Positions 1 through 10,053 of a stretch of DNA of 64,000 bases are shown here, piece by piece (the first letter of the stretch is position 1; every line of letters starts with the position of its first letter). A model generated the notes under the pieces. The model saw only the letters and a list, made by a program, of their open reading frames with translations. It had not been told where the DNA came from and ran no database searches. This stretch comes from Knufia peltigerae (Eukaryota; Ascomycota; Eurotiomycetes; Chaetothyriales; Trichomeriaceae), in contig JAPDRN010000073.1 in NCBI GenBank assembly GCA_030247855.1, forward strand, positions 1 through 64,000, written 5' to 3'. Made by a program: the position numbers and the translations under genes.

Positions 1-130
<130 letters not shown>

Positions 131-131
131 T

Positions 132-735
132 GAACGACGCTGCTTTTCTTTGGAGGAAAATGAGAATGTGAGGATGAGTCCGATCGGAAATATGTATACA
201 CTACTGTGTTTACGAGGAGGGGTATGGAAAGATGAGTTGTACACGGGAAAACAAGAAGAATAAGGGAAGATTCCATTCGAATGGATCATTGTCATCTATG
301 AGGGCAAAAACGATGTGGCGGTGTTTTCTCTCAAGGGAGAGAGAAGAGTGCGTGTTTGTCTATGTGTGGTGAGGGTGGGGGAACAAGGCACTACGCATGT
401 ACTCGTACCTAGGGATATATATATTGCACAGCACGATCTCTCTTTGACAACCATTTAATGTATAATATGTTTGAGACATTATATTTTCTAGAAGAAGAAA
501 AAAGAAAGATGAAGATGTAGATCTTGGTGCCTGTGTATCCTTTGTATGCACTGCATATATGGTGAAGATGGTTTGAAGGAAGATCACTGAATGCCAAGAT
601 CGTACTTTGTACTCCGTACTCCGTATTCACTACTGGGTACTCGCCTTTCCCACAATACTGCTTGTACGCGTATCGGAAACCAAAACAAAAACCAAAAAAA
701 AAAGAAAAGGCCTTGATGTAGGACGTTTTGGGGGT
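132..735. other. Intergenic, no gene seen
   Basis: Only short unsupported frames are present. A GTACTCCGTACTCCGTA element lies at 609-625, one of many such elements in the window. An A-rich run precedes the tRNA gene's 3' end near 690-705; on the minus strand this is a T-run about 30 bases downstream of the tRNA and could act as a Pol III terminator. Confidence 0.6.
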
Positions 736-831
736 TGCCTCCTACTGGATTCGAACCAGTGACCTCGACATATACTTGTCATTTTTTGGTGAAATACTAG
801 TGTCGCGCTCTACCAACTGGGCTAAAGAGGC
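736..831 (-). tRNA. tRNA-Thr (anticodon AGU) with a 23-nt intron
   Basis: On the minus strand the sequence folds into a full cloverleaf. The acceptor arms GCCTCTT and AGGAGGC pair with one G-U, followed by discriminator A. The D-stem is GCCC/GAGC around AGTTGGTA, the anticodon stem is CGACA/TGTCG, and the T-arm is ACTGG-TTCGAAT-CCAGT. The anticodon loop reads C-T-AGT-A, then a 23-nt insert at 794-772, then A. The insert therefore sits one base 3' of the anticodon, the canonical position for nuclear tRNA introns. Removing it gives a 73-nt tRNA. AGU (read as IGU after editing) decodes threonine ACU/ACC/ACA. Confidence 0.95.
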
Positions 832-1087
832 GTCGGATTGCCGTGGAAATTGACAACCTTTGATATATGTACCATCTCCTTTTTTTTTTCCTGGGCGGAG
901 GGGTGGGTCGAACCGAGATGGGTCGAGAAATTCGAGATTGTAAGGTGAGTCGGGGAGTAGAGAGAGTATGGACTGGAACATGGGTACTTATACGGAGACG
1001 TACTCCGTACGAGCAAGATACTATTGCCCTCTACTCCGTACTGACTAGACCTCTAATCTGGAGCTCCAACTTGCCTACTAGTCATAC

Positions 1088-2816
1088 TCAAAAACTATCC
1101 CTTCTCTCCTTTTTACTGTCACGAAACATAAGAGGTAAATCCGAGTCGTGCCCGTGGAACCATTTCCTTCCTTCCCACACGACCTCGACGGGAAGTTTGG
1201 ACTGTCGTCGTGCCTTTTGAGCGTACTTTTCGACTTGACCCCAAACTCTGAGGATGTTGTCTCCCGCGAGAAGACGGATCTGTCGGTCGGTCGCCCCACG
1301 TTTCATCAAGAGTTGAATCAATTCCGGATATTTGGAAGTGTCCTGATAACGAGTCAATGATGAGCGCGTGGTACCGAAAAAGGCCGAGAACAACGTGGTT
1401 CGAAAGGGGGGAAAGGAAAATAAACTCACCTCTAATCCTCTAGCCAGGTCGGTTGTACCATCAAAGTCAGACCCGATCCCGACATGATCCCAACCGATCA
1501 AGTTTGCAATGTACAAGATCTGATCTGCCACGTCGTGGATGCTCGCGTCCTCTGGGTGCTCCTTGTTGAGAAAAGGACCGACAAATGGAACCATGATGAC
1601 ACCGCCGTTGGATTTCAAGCTCAAGAGGACGTCGTCCGGGGCGTTCCTCAAGTGTCTCGTCATACCAAAGGCTCCCGAATGTGAAAACATGACGGGAGCC
1701 CGAGTCACCCGTAAAGCATCACGCATCGTCTCGGGAGAAACGTGTGACAGATCGACGAGCATGCCGAGTCTGTTCATCTCTTCGATCAGATTCTGTCCGA
1801 GAGGGGTCAGGCCACGGTCAGCTCCCCCTTCGGCCACCGTGGTGGCGGCGGTCGCGAAAGGTGTGTCGCAATTGTGAGTGATGGTCATGTACCGGGCTCC
1901 CAATTCGAACATTTGTCGTAGAGTGGCTATGGAATTCCCTATTTGATGACTTCCCTGGAAATTTTCCACAAGACGTGAGTAAGTCTCCGGGAGGGAAATT
2001 GCTGCTGCTGCTGTTGATGGATGCCTTGTGTGCTCTACTCACCTCGATACCAATCATACTAGCTATCTTACCAGCGGCAAAAGCCTCTCTGACACAAACT
2101 GGTGTGGTACAAAATTGTAAATCATTCGATTGTTGTGAGATGAGTCGCTTAATCACATCAATCTGTTCAAGTGTATCTCGAACGATCCACTATGAATACA
2201 AACTTCGTTAGTATGCATTTGAGTTGAAAGGCCATACTGCCTTGCACTTTCTTGGTGTGTTGGGAACACACCAAGTCCATGCCTTTGTCTCTGTGGGTGT
2301 GATAGTTGGTCTGTCTTTGCAAAGAAACGCAAAGAAAAAACTTACCGTCGGTTCTTCAAGTTGAGGGACACCCTCCGCGGCACATTCAATATAAACCGAC
2401 CAGAATTGTCCACCGAGTTGACCGGTACGGATCTTGCTCAGGTCGGTGTGACTCAACAGGTGGCCTCGAAAGTCGAAGCGAGGATCGTAGATTCTATTCT
2501 TCAACTCTTGTCGGAGGATGTAAGGGAGGTCATTGTGACCGTCGATGAGTGGTGTCGTCGACAAGACATGTTTGGTCCTGCCAGCGTAGTCGGTGGCTTC
2601 GAACCTAGGTCCAAACAGGGACAGTCCTGTGCCGGTCTGGTACAAGGTCGTCAAGATGGCCACGGATCCAACCAGGGCCGAGTAAAGGTACTTTCGTAGA
2701 CCTTGAGGAGACCTGGAATTTCGACTCAAAACCAGAGCCTGTGAGGCCGGAGTGGCAGCGTTGACAACGTCGGCGATACCATCCACGGTGATGGGATTCT
2801 CGGATATGCCCGACAT
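1088..2816 (-). CDS. Membrane dipeptidase (peptidase M19, renal dipeptidase family)
   Basis: Four exons (2816-2346, 2189-2043, 1954-1430, 1342-1088) join through three GT-AG introns, all between codons, into a 465-aa protein. A single membrane segment at about residues 43-60 anchors it, so the catalytic domain should lie outside the cytosol or in the secretory lumen. Zinc-site motifs of family M19 are visible: the DGHND motif (His94, Asp96), the bridging glutamate in MIGIE, THN, FSHS and IGSDFDGT. The family hydrolyses dipeptides, preferring those with a C-terminal D- or dehydro-residue, and human DPEP1 also cleaves leukotriene D4. The open frame could extend upstream only from a TTG, so the ATG at 2816 is chosen. 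The substrate in this fungus is not known. Confidence 0.93.
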
Positions 2817-3802
2817 CGCATATATTTTTTCCAACCTGTTTCTACCAGCAGGGAAACGAAGTTGTTGTACTCGTACAGAAGAGGTCGATCAAAAAAGGAG
2901 AAAAAAGGCGCAGTGAATCCCAATAAATCCTGCTCTGCCAGACTCTATCCAAGATCCGTTGTCCTCCTCTCCACGAGTGGGATAGAAGGCTGAGAAAGCA
3001 AACCCCTTTTGGTATCCCAAAAAAGAAACCCCAGGTACTTTTTGATGTAACGACGGAGCATCTATTTCACTGACTGGCAGCCGCTTATTCACGGGATCGT
3101 ACAATACCAATTCCTACTCCACAGGATAATCACTAACTACTAGTTCGAGTAGACATCTTCAGTTGATCATCAACAACGGTTCTTGAGTATTGTATTGACG
3201 GCTTCAGTTTAATATCGCACGTGTATATATCTATTTAGAGTCATTCATGTCGGCTTTCCGTTCTATGATAACCCCGCTGAAAGCTAGACATGTTCGGCGC
3301 TGAGACGAGAATAAATAAATACCTTGTTCGAATATGTGAAAGAGCGAGCCTGACTTGGGTAAAGTGCCTCTAGATTGTTGGATTTGGCAGATAGGAATAA
3401 AATCTAAAAGATCATGAAGAAAACTAGCCTTACCAGCTAGAAGTCACTTGGATCACCCCAAGCCATACTCACCACAAGTGTTCATCTTGAAGAGGTTCAG
3501 CCTGGAATGTAACTGCCATTATAAGTCGTGGTCAGTCGGCATTGGACCATAGCATATTCGTGTTTCTTCATTTTTAGACTCGGTGGTTATTGACAGGTGC
3601 ATGGTGATCGATATATTCCTGTATCGGGAACAGGGCGTCTCTGCCAGCAGACTGTGAAACGTTCTCAAACAGTTTGGTGTAAGGCGGCTTTGTCCCACAC
3701 AGCTCGCATTGATCTGCCTCTTGAAAGGTTACGGCGATGGAAGCAATACTCGAGCGAACCGTTGGTCATGTCAAGTATGCAAGAGCTTCCTGTAGATTCT
3801 GT
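2817..3802. other. Intergenic, no gene seen
   Basis: This holds the upstream region of the dipeptidase gene and the downstream region of the Nudix gene. Only short frames without recognisable protein character occur on either strand. Confidence 0.55.
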
Positions 3803-4510
3803 TCAGATGTAACCACCGTGTTTAGCGAAATGCATGCCCGCGGCAAAGTAGAATAATTTGCCCGCGACCATAAAATTGTCCTTTTTGCTGTACTCGATCA
3901 ATCGATCATACAGCTCTGACAAGGGAACCATGACTCTTTCAATCAATTCTCCTTCGTCGAGCTTCTGGTCCGGCATCATATCCTCCTGTTCACCTAGCTT
4001 CACCTCTATCATGACGAGCTTGAGGGTCGCATTGGTCATGCCAGGATCACTGGACAGCACAGGTCCCGTGTTGAGTATTTTGCCCTCATATCCAGTCTCT
4101 TCCTTCATTTCCCTGACGGCAGCCTCTTCGGGGGTCTCGTTCTCGTCGATCAACCCCGCAGGCCACTCGATGGTATATTTACCGATCGGAGGACGGTACT
4201 GAATGACGAGCATCGTGCTCGGAGGTTTCAAGGGGTGTACGAAGATGTTGCCCATGGCCACAGCATCCACACCGGACTTGGAGGTCGTCTTGCGAACGGC
4301 AATCTCCCATGATCGAGGGGTGCCCGTCTGATCTACAAAGTCGATCTTTTTGAGGCCAACCCATTTCGCTTGCGCCGAGGGAAGGTCGGTGACGGAGACG
4401 ATTTGGGGTTCTTGAGTTTTGGGTGCCATGGCCGCGAAGGTATGGAAGAGTAAAGTGCGATTTGGAGTCGATCGAGAGAGTCGTGGCCAATTGCTACGGA
4501 AGAGTAGCAT
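3803..4510 (-). CDS. YSA1: ADP-ribose pyrophosphatase, Nudix hydrolase (YSA1-like)
   Basis: A single exon encodes 235 aa. A complete Nudix box G-x5-E-x7-RE-x2-EE-x-G lies at residues 119-141 (Gly119, Glu125, Arg133-Glu134, Glu137-Glu138, Gly140), with Leu120/Tyr141 in the hydrophobic positions. Upstream, QYRPPIGKYTIEWPAG is typical of ADP-sugar pyrophosphatases rather than MutT or Dcp2. Family members cleave ADP-ribose and related nucleoside diphosphate sugars to AMP plus ribose 5-phosphate. The first 27 residues are basic and rich in Ser/Arg with no acidic residue, which may be a mitochondrial presequence; the methionine at residue 28 could give a shorter cytosolic form. This dual targeting is inference. 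Confidence in the family is high, but the exact substrate is less certain. Confidence 0.93.
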   Translation of the reverse strand: MLLFRSNWPRLSRSTPNRTLLFHTFAAMAPKTQEPQIVSVTDLPSAQAKWVGLKKIDFVDQTGTPRSWEIAVRKTTSKSGVDAVAMGNIFVHPLKPPSTMLVIQYRPPIGKYTIEWPAGLIDENETPEEAAVREMKEETGYEGKILNTGPVLSSDPGMTNATLKLVMIEVKLGEQEDMMPDQKLDEGELIERVMVPLSELYDRLIEYSKKDNFMVAGKLFYFAAGMHFAKHGGYI

Positions 4511-4812
4511 CTGAAGGTATCACAAAATGCTCGCATTCGAGACGGAGTATTCCGTGATGCTGTGGGTGATTGATGATTATCTAGCGTTCGCCGAGAGAAG
4601 TTCGTGGGGGAAGCTTGGGGAGCTTCGGCCATGGCTTGTACAGCACCTCACCAGCGTCGTGCTCAAAGGACAACTGCAATTCATTGAACCTCGCTCTCTC
4701 AACACCGCTGAAAACACATATCATTTGAACATACTGAGTATCTTGGACTGCTCGATATTTGATGGTCCCATCCCCACCAATTTTACAATTTCACCCCTCA
4801 ACAGTTTGTAAG
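4511..4812. other. Short gap between the Nudix and DUF899 genes
   Basis: About 300 bases lie between the start of the Nudix gene and the stop codon of the next minus-strand gene. They hold the Nudix promoter and 5' leader. No RNA gene or distinct repeat is seen. Confidence 0.5.
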
Positions 4813-5661
4813 TTAAGCACCAATCCTGGCCTCAATGCCCTTCAGGTCGTCGTCGGTATACTCGTCACGTCTCTTGTATCCGAGACCGGCAACCCCATTG
4901 ATACCGTCCAATCTGCCCAATGGTGCCATGTCCAACCAGCTCAATGTACCAATGAGATGTTCACCACCGCGAGCGTAGGCCGAGTAGCTATGGTACGCCT
5001 TTCCAGGCTCTCCAATGCCACTCTTCTCGCCACCAAGCACAAAGACTGAATGGCCCGGCTGTTCACCGCGGGCAAAATAGTCCATACCACGCCGCTCAAG
5101 CTCTGCTTTGTCCTTGAAATTGTACTGGATAGGGGCAACAGACTCATCTTGAGTGGCGTGAAAGTCATAATTGAAGTTTGTGCCATTGCTCGACACCCAG
5201 GGAAATTTCCAATCCATGCGCTTCTTGTACGCCTCGATCTTTTCGACTGGAGCACGAGACACTGCGGCAAACGAGGTTGAGTGTGAGTTCAAGTGCTCAA
5301 GTGGTGGGATGTGGTCAGCAAAAAGACTGCAAGAGCTGCACCCTGCATCCCAGCTTGGGTCGAACATGAAGTGATAGATGATGAGTTGAGGGCGGCCATT
5401 GAAAAGATCAAGTAAAGTGACCTCTTTGTGATCCCCAGCCGCGTCGACGGCGGTAAACTTATAAGATGTTGCGACCTCTACTAGGGGTAGCTGGCGACGT
5501 GCAGCGCTCAATTCGTCCCGGGCACGTGTGGCTTGTTTCTCTTTCTCGAGGAGAGCAAGGCGCATAGGGAGGTACTCCTCATATGTGACGATCTGGAAGT
5601 TCTCAGCTCATGATCTGTGTCCCGAGTGTGCTAGGGACCTGCCTACCTCTTTAGGAGCCAT
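4813..5661 (-). CDS. DUF899 family protein (thioredoxin-like fold)
   Basis: Two exons, 5661-5647 (MAPKE) and 5601-4813, are joined across a 45-bp GT-AG intron to give 267 aa. The start is set by the short first exon; the open frame alone would suggest a later methionine and lose 17 residues. The segments YHFMFDPSWDAGCSSC, FADHIPPLEHLN, FAAVSRAP and WKFPWVSSNGTNFNYDF are typical of the DUF899 family, which has a thioredoxin-like fold and is shared by bacteria and fungi. The paired cysteines in CSSC sit near the equivalent of a redox loop. The biochemical function of the family is not established. There is no signal peptide or membrane segment, so a cytosolic location is expected. Confidence 0.9.
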
Positions 5662-7630
5662 AATGATTACAGCCGAATAGCGGTGATCTCAATGCCTAAA
5701 TGTGAAGGTTACAATTTCGGAAGTTGGTGGATTCTCTGGTGTTGTTTTGAGGAGACATCGACGAACTTCTTGACAACCTGACATCCCGATGTGGCTCACC
5801 TTTCTTTTATACCTTTTCTTGCCTTTGAATCGCAGAGATGGTTGTCCCATGCCCGACGGTATGAAGTCAAAAAGATCATTAATTACGACACTTTTTGTCC
5901 CTCCTTCACTTCTCAACAGCAAACGCGTTCGCAGAAACGGGCGACCTCGTATTGAAGTGACCACTCAGACGCGGAGTCATCTGACTTGGCGCGGTGAATC
6001 CCTGGACTTCTGCCTGGACACGGCAGAAATTGAGCGGAGAAATCAGGCATCTGAACCCTGGGGAGAAGCTTCTGGGATACGAATTAAACAACGGCTCGAT
6101 GCTCGCGACCTATTTCCCCGCTTCGTATTCGCATGTTGCATGATCGACGCACATTGCTGGTCTGCAAGACAAGTGTCACCACTTGTGGTTGCTCGTCACC
6201 GACATGGGTTCATCTGGAATAGTGACTCAGGATGTTGTTGGTGCCTCCTCTCCTCTGAGGTCGCGGTGTGCACGTGTGATGGGCTACCAACAAGGCGGAA
6301 TGTCTGATTAGTAATAACTTACATAGCCAACCTGGGATCTTGGCAGCACGTGCAAGACCGACTTGCCTCTCATTATTGCCACAATTCAGTCCCTACTCTA
6401 TCTTAGGCATTGCGACGATGACATGACAGACAACGATCGAAACAACCCCATGGCACGATTATCAAACAGCTTCCATCGTGGCGAACGAGGACTGACCAGG
6501 CCAACAGTGTCACAGCCTCGTTATTGAGCTTTAATTGGAAAGGCATCCTTGGCCACATGGGCGGAGCCACTCTGGATCAAGTTGGCTGCTTCCGACCCCG
6601 GTCAGGCCGTCAGCACTAAACTCGATTTCTTTGATTCTCTGGTCGAGTAAACGAGATTCCAATTTTTTCTCTTTTGTCATCAAGTCAGGATCATGATTGT
6701 CCACCGCACTGCCATGATACATGCAGAGGGCGACTCCTTCCACCGCACACGGAGTACGGAGTACTGATCTGATAATAAGCCAGCCATCGGGCTTTTGCCA
6801 AACATTCTACGAGGACTCGTATGCAGCGGTGATTATTTACTTTCCTTGGCTTCCAGACAGCCACAAATGTCGGCGGCGGCCAAGATCAACGGCTGAACAC
6901 GAGGCTCTGTGGCGGCGTATCGGACTCCTATGGACCGTCCTGTTCCTTTGTCATTCCTGGCTGGCCTAAAGTCTTGGTATTCCATTCCTTTGAGTGATTA
7001 CCTTTGTCTTCACATTGCTAGGGTTAATGTCGGGCCCTAAACAGGAAAGTCGTTGCCCGTTGAAGATGACACCTGGCTGTGGTTTGCCAAGTTGACGGAC
7101 TTTCGGTAGGTCTGAGTTCAATTGCCAGGGTTCATCCTAGCAACACATCGGTGAGTCGTGCCACCTGGAAGGATTTTCTTGGGCATGCAAAGTCCCAGAT
7201 TTCCATTCTAGCTCCTGGCCTGCCTGGTGAGCCTCTGGTATAAGTCAATCTCCCTAGTGGCTTTGCGACAAGCGCACCATCTTGTACCGGCGTCCAGCCT
7301 AATAAGCGGAACCATAACCAGGACTTGTCCGGAAAATGCTATTATAATAACGCCAACACCCATCCTTTGACCCCACGTTACTTCATTTAAGGCTGCTCAA
7401 GGGCTGAATCACTACTTACTGCTGATACTTTCCCATTTTTTGTTTTCGAATTGTTCATTTACGACCGACCGTACATGAATATTGCGCTGTCGCGAAGAGA
7501 GCGTGGCCGATATACCACAAGCAGTCAACAAGTGGGGAAGGCGACGAAGGTGGACAATAACTCCTACGTGGCTGAACAATATCTGCAACATCAGCGTTGA
7601 GAGAGGACACAAACCCCGACTACCGTCAAG
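5662..7630. other. Intergenic, about 2 kb, no supported gene
   Basis: Open frames such as 5789-6307 (+) lack domain character, splice support and conserved motifs. A tandem CGGAGTAC element occurs at 6749-6765. The last few hundred bases are the promoter of the membrane-protein gene starting at 7631. Confidence 0.5.
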
Positions 7631-8434
7631 ATGGCTCGATCTCCATTTTTCCCCTTCTACATCATTCTGCCCATTCTCATGATCGATGGCCTGATCGAGT
7701 TGAGCATGATCTCAGCGACGGTTGGCTTCCTCCACGCACGAGCTGGCAAATTCTTCACTGTCGATACATCATCTGGATCTTTCGACATCCATGGCAAACC
7801 CAAGAATCTATACGTCGACCAAGGCCATACAAGCAACGGCGCAGCAGGGACAGCCATTATCTTGATCGGCCTAGGTGGTCTATTGACCATTTGGTTCGAA
7901 AATAGACGGGCCAGGAAGGTGAGTTACTTGTCCTAGACAGCTCATCCTATGCACAGAAGATTGAAAGCTGATGTTGACTGATGTAACCAGACCAATGCGA
8001 CAAACCACTCCTTTCTCTTCATCTTCTGGGTAGTCATGACTTGGTTGTCAGCGGCCCTGACGCTCTCCGCCCTGATCTACGTCAACGTGGTAGTTGCCCA
8101 GACCGACAATCAAACGATCAACCTGACGATCGCCGAACAAAATCCCGAACCAGCAATGTACCCTCTCGACCACTGGACACCGGACAACTGGTTCAAGGCG
8201 CTCCTCAAGCTGGACCTCGCGCATTCTAGCGATAGAGGCACGTTGAAGTACCACCTTCGACTGATCAGTGGATGGCGATGGAACCTGATCCCCTTGTTCG
8301 TCATCGGAGCAGCGGTGGCGCTGTTGGCCTTGTGGGAACTCATCCGATCGCGACGATGGACGACGGGTGAATCGAGAGAGAAACTGCGTGGTTCGGGACA
8401 ATCTCAACAACCCAAACCATTCCCTAGCCCCTAA
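7631..8434 (+). CDS. Orphan four-helix membrane protein
   Basis: Exons 7631-7918 and 7991-8434 join across a 72-bp GT-AG intron in phase 0 to give 243 aa. Four hydrophobic segments are visible: about residues 7-34, 70-89, 102-129 and 204-222. A polar loop of about 75 residues lies between helices 3 and 4 and carries two Asn-x-Thr sequons, DNQTIN and INLTIA. The layout is that of a tetraspan protein with its longest loop on the luminal or extracellular side, superficially like MARVEL-type proteins. I do not recognise a named family. The C-terminus is short, basic and Pro/Ser-rich. Its neighbours do not indicate a role. Confidence 0.8.
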
Positions 8435-10053
8435 AGCCGTGTTCGATTTCGGGTGAGGAGCAGAACAAGCGAGATACGAAACGACGGGCAAAGCAACGGG
8501 GCCATCGTCACTTGTCGAGTACCAAGTACCAACTACAGTGAAGTGAAAGGAGACGGGCCCTTTTCCGGAACGATTCAGCACGGCCGACTTTTGTCGTCAT
8601 CATGGAACGACATGCATGCATCATCGACACCTCTACCACTTGAAAAAAAGGAGAACGATCTACATTAATCATTCTTAACAACCTTGCCATGAATGATACC
8701 CGGAGCGTGGGAAGCGTGGGCGTCGACGGGCGGAGGAATGGACACACAAATTTGCAACCAATTATACGATTATACCCTGTCGTCATTCACTCGCTTTTGG
8801 TTACATACAGGACCTTTTGCTTTTGTTTTTTTGTTTGGTCTTTTTTTGTTTATCGGTTCCAACGGAGAAATCATGGTTGATTTCGATCGGAAGTGACGAA
8901 TTTCTTTTTTGTTTTTGGACTCTTGTGGCTTTGGCATTACCTTTTTGGTTTTTCTGTATTGTTTGCTCGCGAAATATTGATGACCAGGTAGTGAGTGTAT
9001 CCGTTGACGGATCATGTTTGATGACTGCCTTGGGGGTATAGAATAGTTGATGGTATATATTGCATAGTATGTCTACAAAGTACTTTGGTGTACTTGGTAG
9101 TGTTTTGATTCTTTTTTTGGGGGGGGGTGTGCTCTGGATTCTCATTTCCCATCCTCGCCAGACTGATCCGTTCAACGGAGTTATTTACTCTCTGTCACCT
9201 TTCTTGACATCATATATTTCCTTTTCTTTCGGACTCCGTAATCCTTCCCCCCTTTGCAGGATCCGAACGTTCAAGTCCGTACCCGGGTTTAGAATGATAT
9301 GAAACTCTGACGTCCTCCCTCTTAGAAAGAGACCCCCCAAAAAAGAAAGCGAGCTTGAAAGGAACAGCGTAGGTTCACGTTAGGTTTTTTTTCCTTTCGC
9401 AACACAACACTGTTCTCGTCAACTTCAAAACACCTAAATATCTATGATTAACATCCCTTTCGTACCTTGACTCCTAAGTAGGGTTCATCACTTTTGTCAT
9501 CACGGAATACGTGCTCTTCTCCACCAAGGGTCTTCCGGAGAGTACAGGAACTCATAAATCTGGAGTACGGAGTACCGGAGGATCCATTACGAATTACATG
9601 GTACACACTCTCGTATACTCTCACTCACTCACTCTCTCCCCCCGGTAGAGGTGAACCTCCTACTCTCGTCAACATCGGACAACTAGACATGTTAATCAAC
9701 GTATTGCTTAAAAAAAAAGAGAGAATGAACAAAAAGCCATGTCCATTGTCCTGTATGGAGGACAAAAGTATGGAAAGTCGTATTAAATAAGTACCCAACT
9801 TAGGTAGGTACTTTGCCTTGCTGCATAAAACAAACCTCAATCCCGGAATGCCGGCAGCGTCTTTCGGCAATGAAACTCCGTAGGTACCTAAGGTATGTTG
9901 ATAAGTACCATCATGCTATGCATCGCACATGTATTTAGTCCCAGCCCAGCCCATCCCTATCCCATACCATACCATAACTCATGCTATGCTTTGTTCATTG
10001 CTCAAATCCCATCTTGACTCATCGTATTCAACGTGATACTCCCCGTAGGTACA
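8435..10053. other. Intergenic, T-rich, no gene seen
   Basis: Long T/G-rich runs occur at about 8820-9130, a GGAGTACGGAGTACC element at 9562-9576, TAGGTACCTA-like sequences near 9800-9890 and three CCATA units near 9962. No coding frame has protein character. Confidence 0.55.

Noticed and set aside
5789..6307. 172-codon plus-strand frame in the 2-kb gap
   Set aside because: There is no conserved motif, its composition is that of random translation, and there is no plausible promoter or splice structure.
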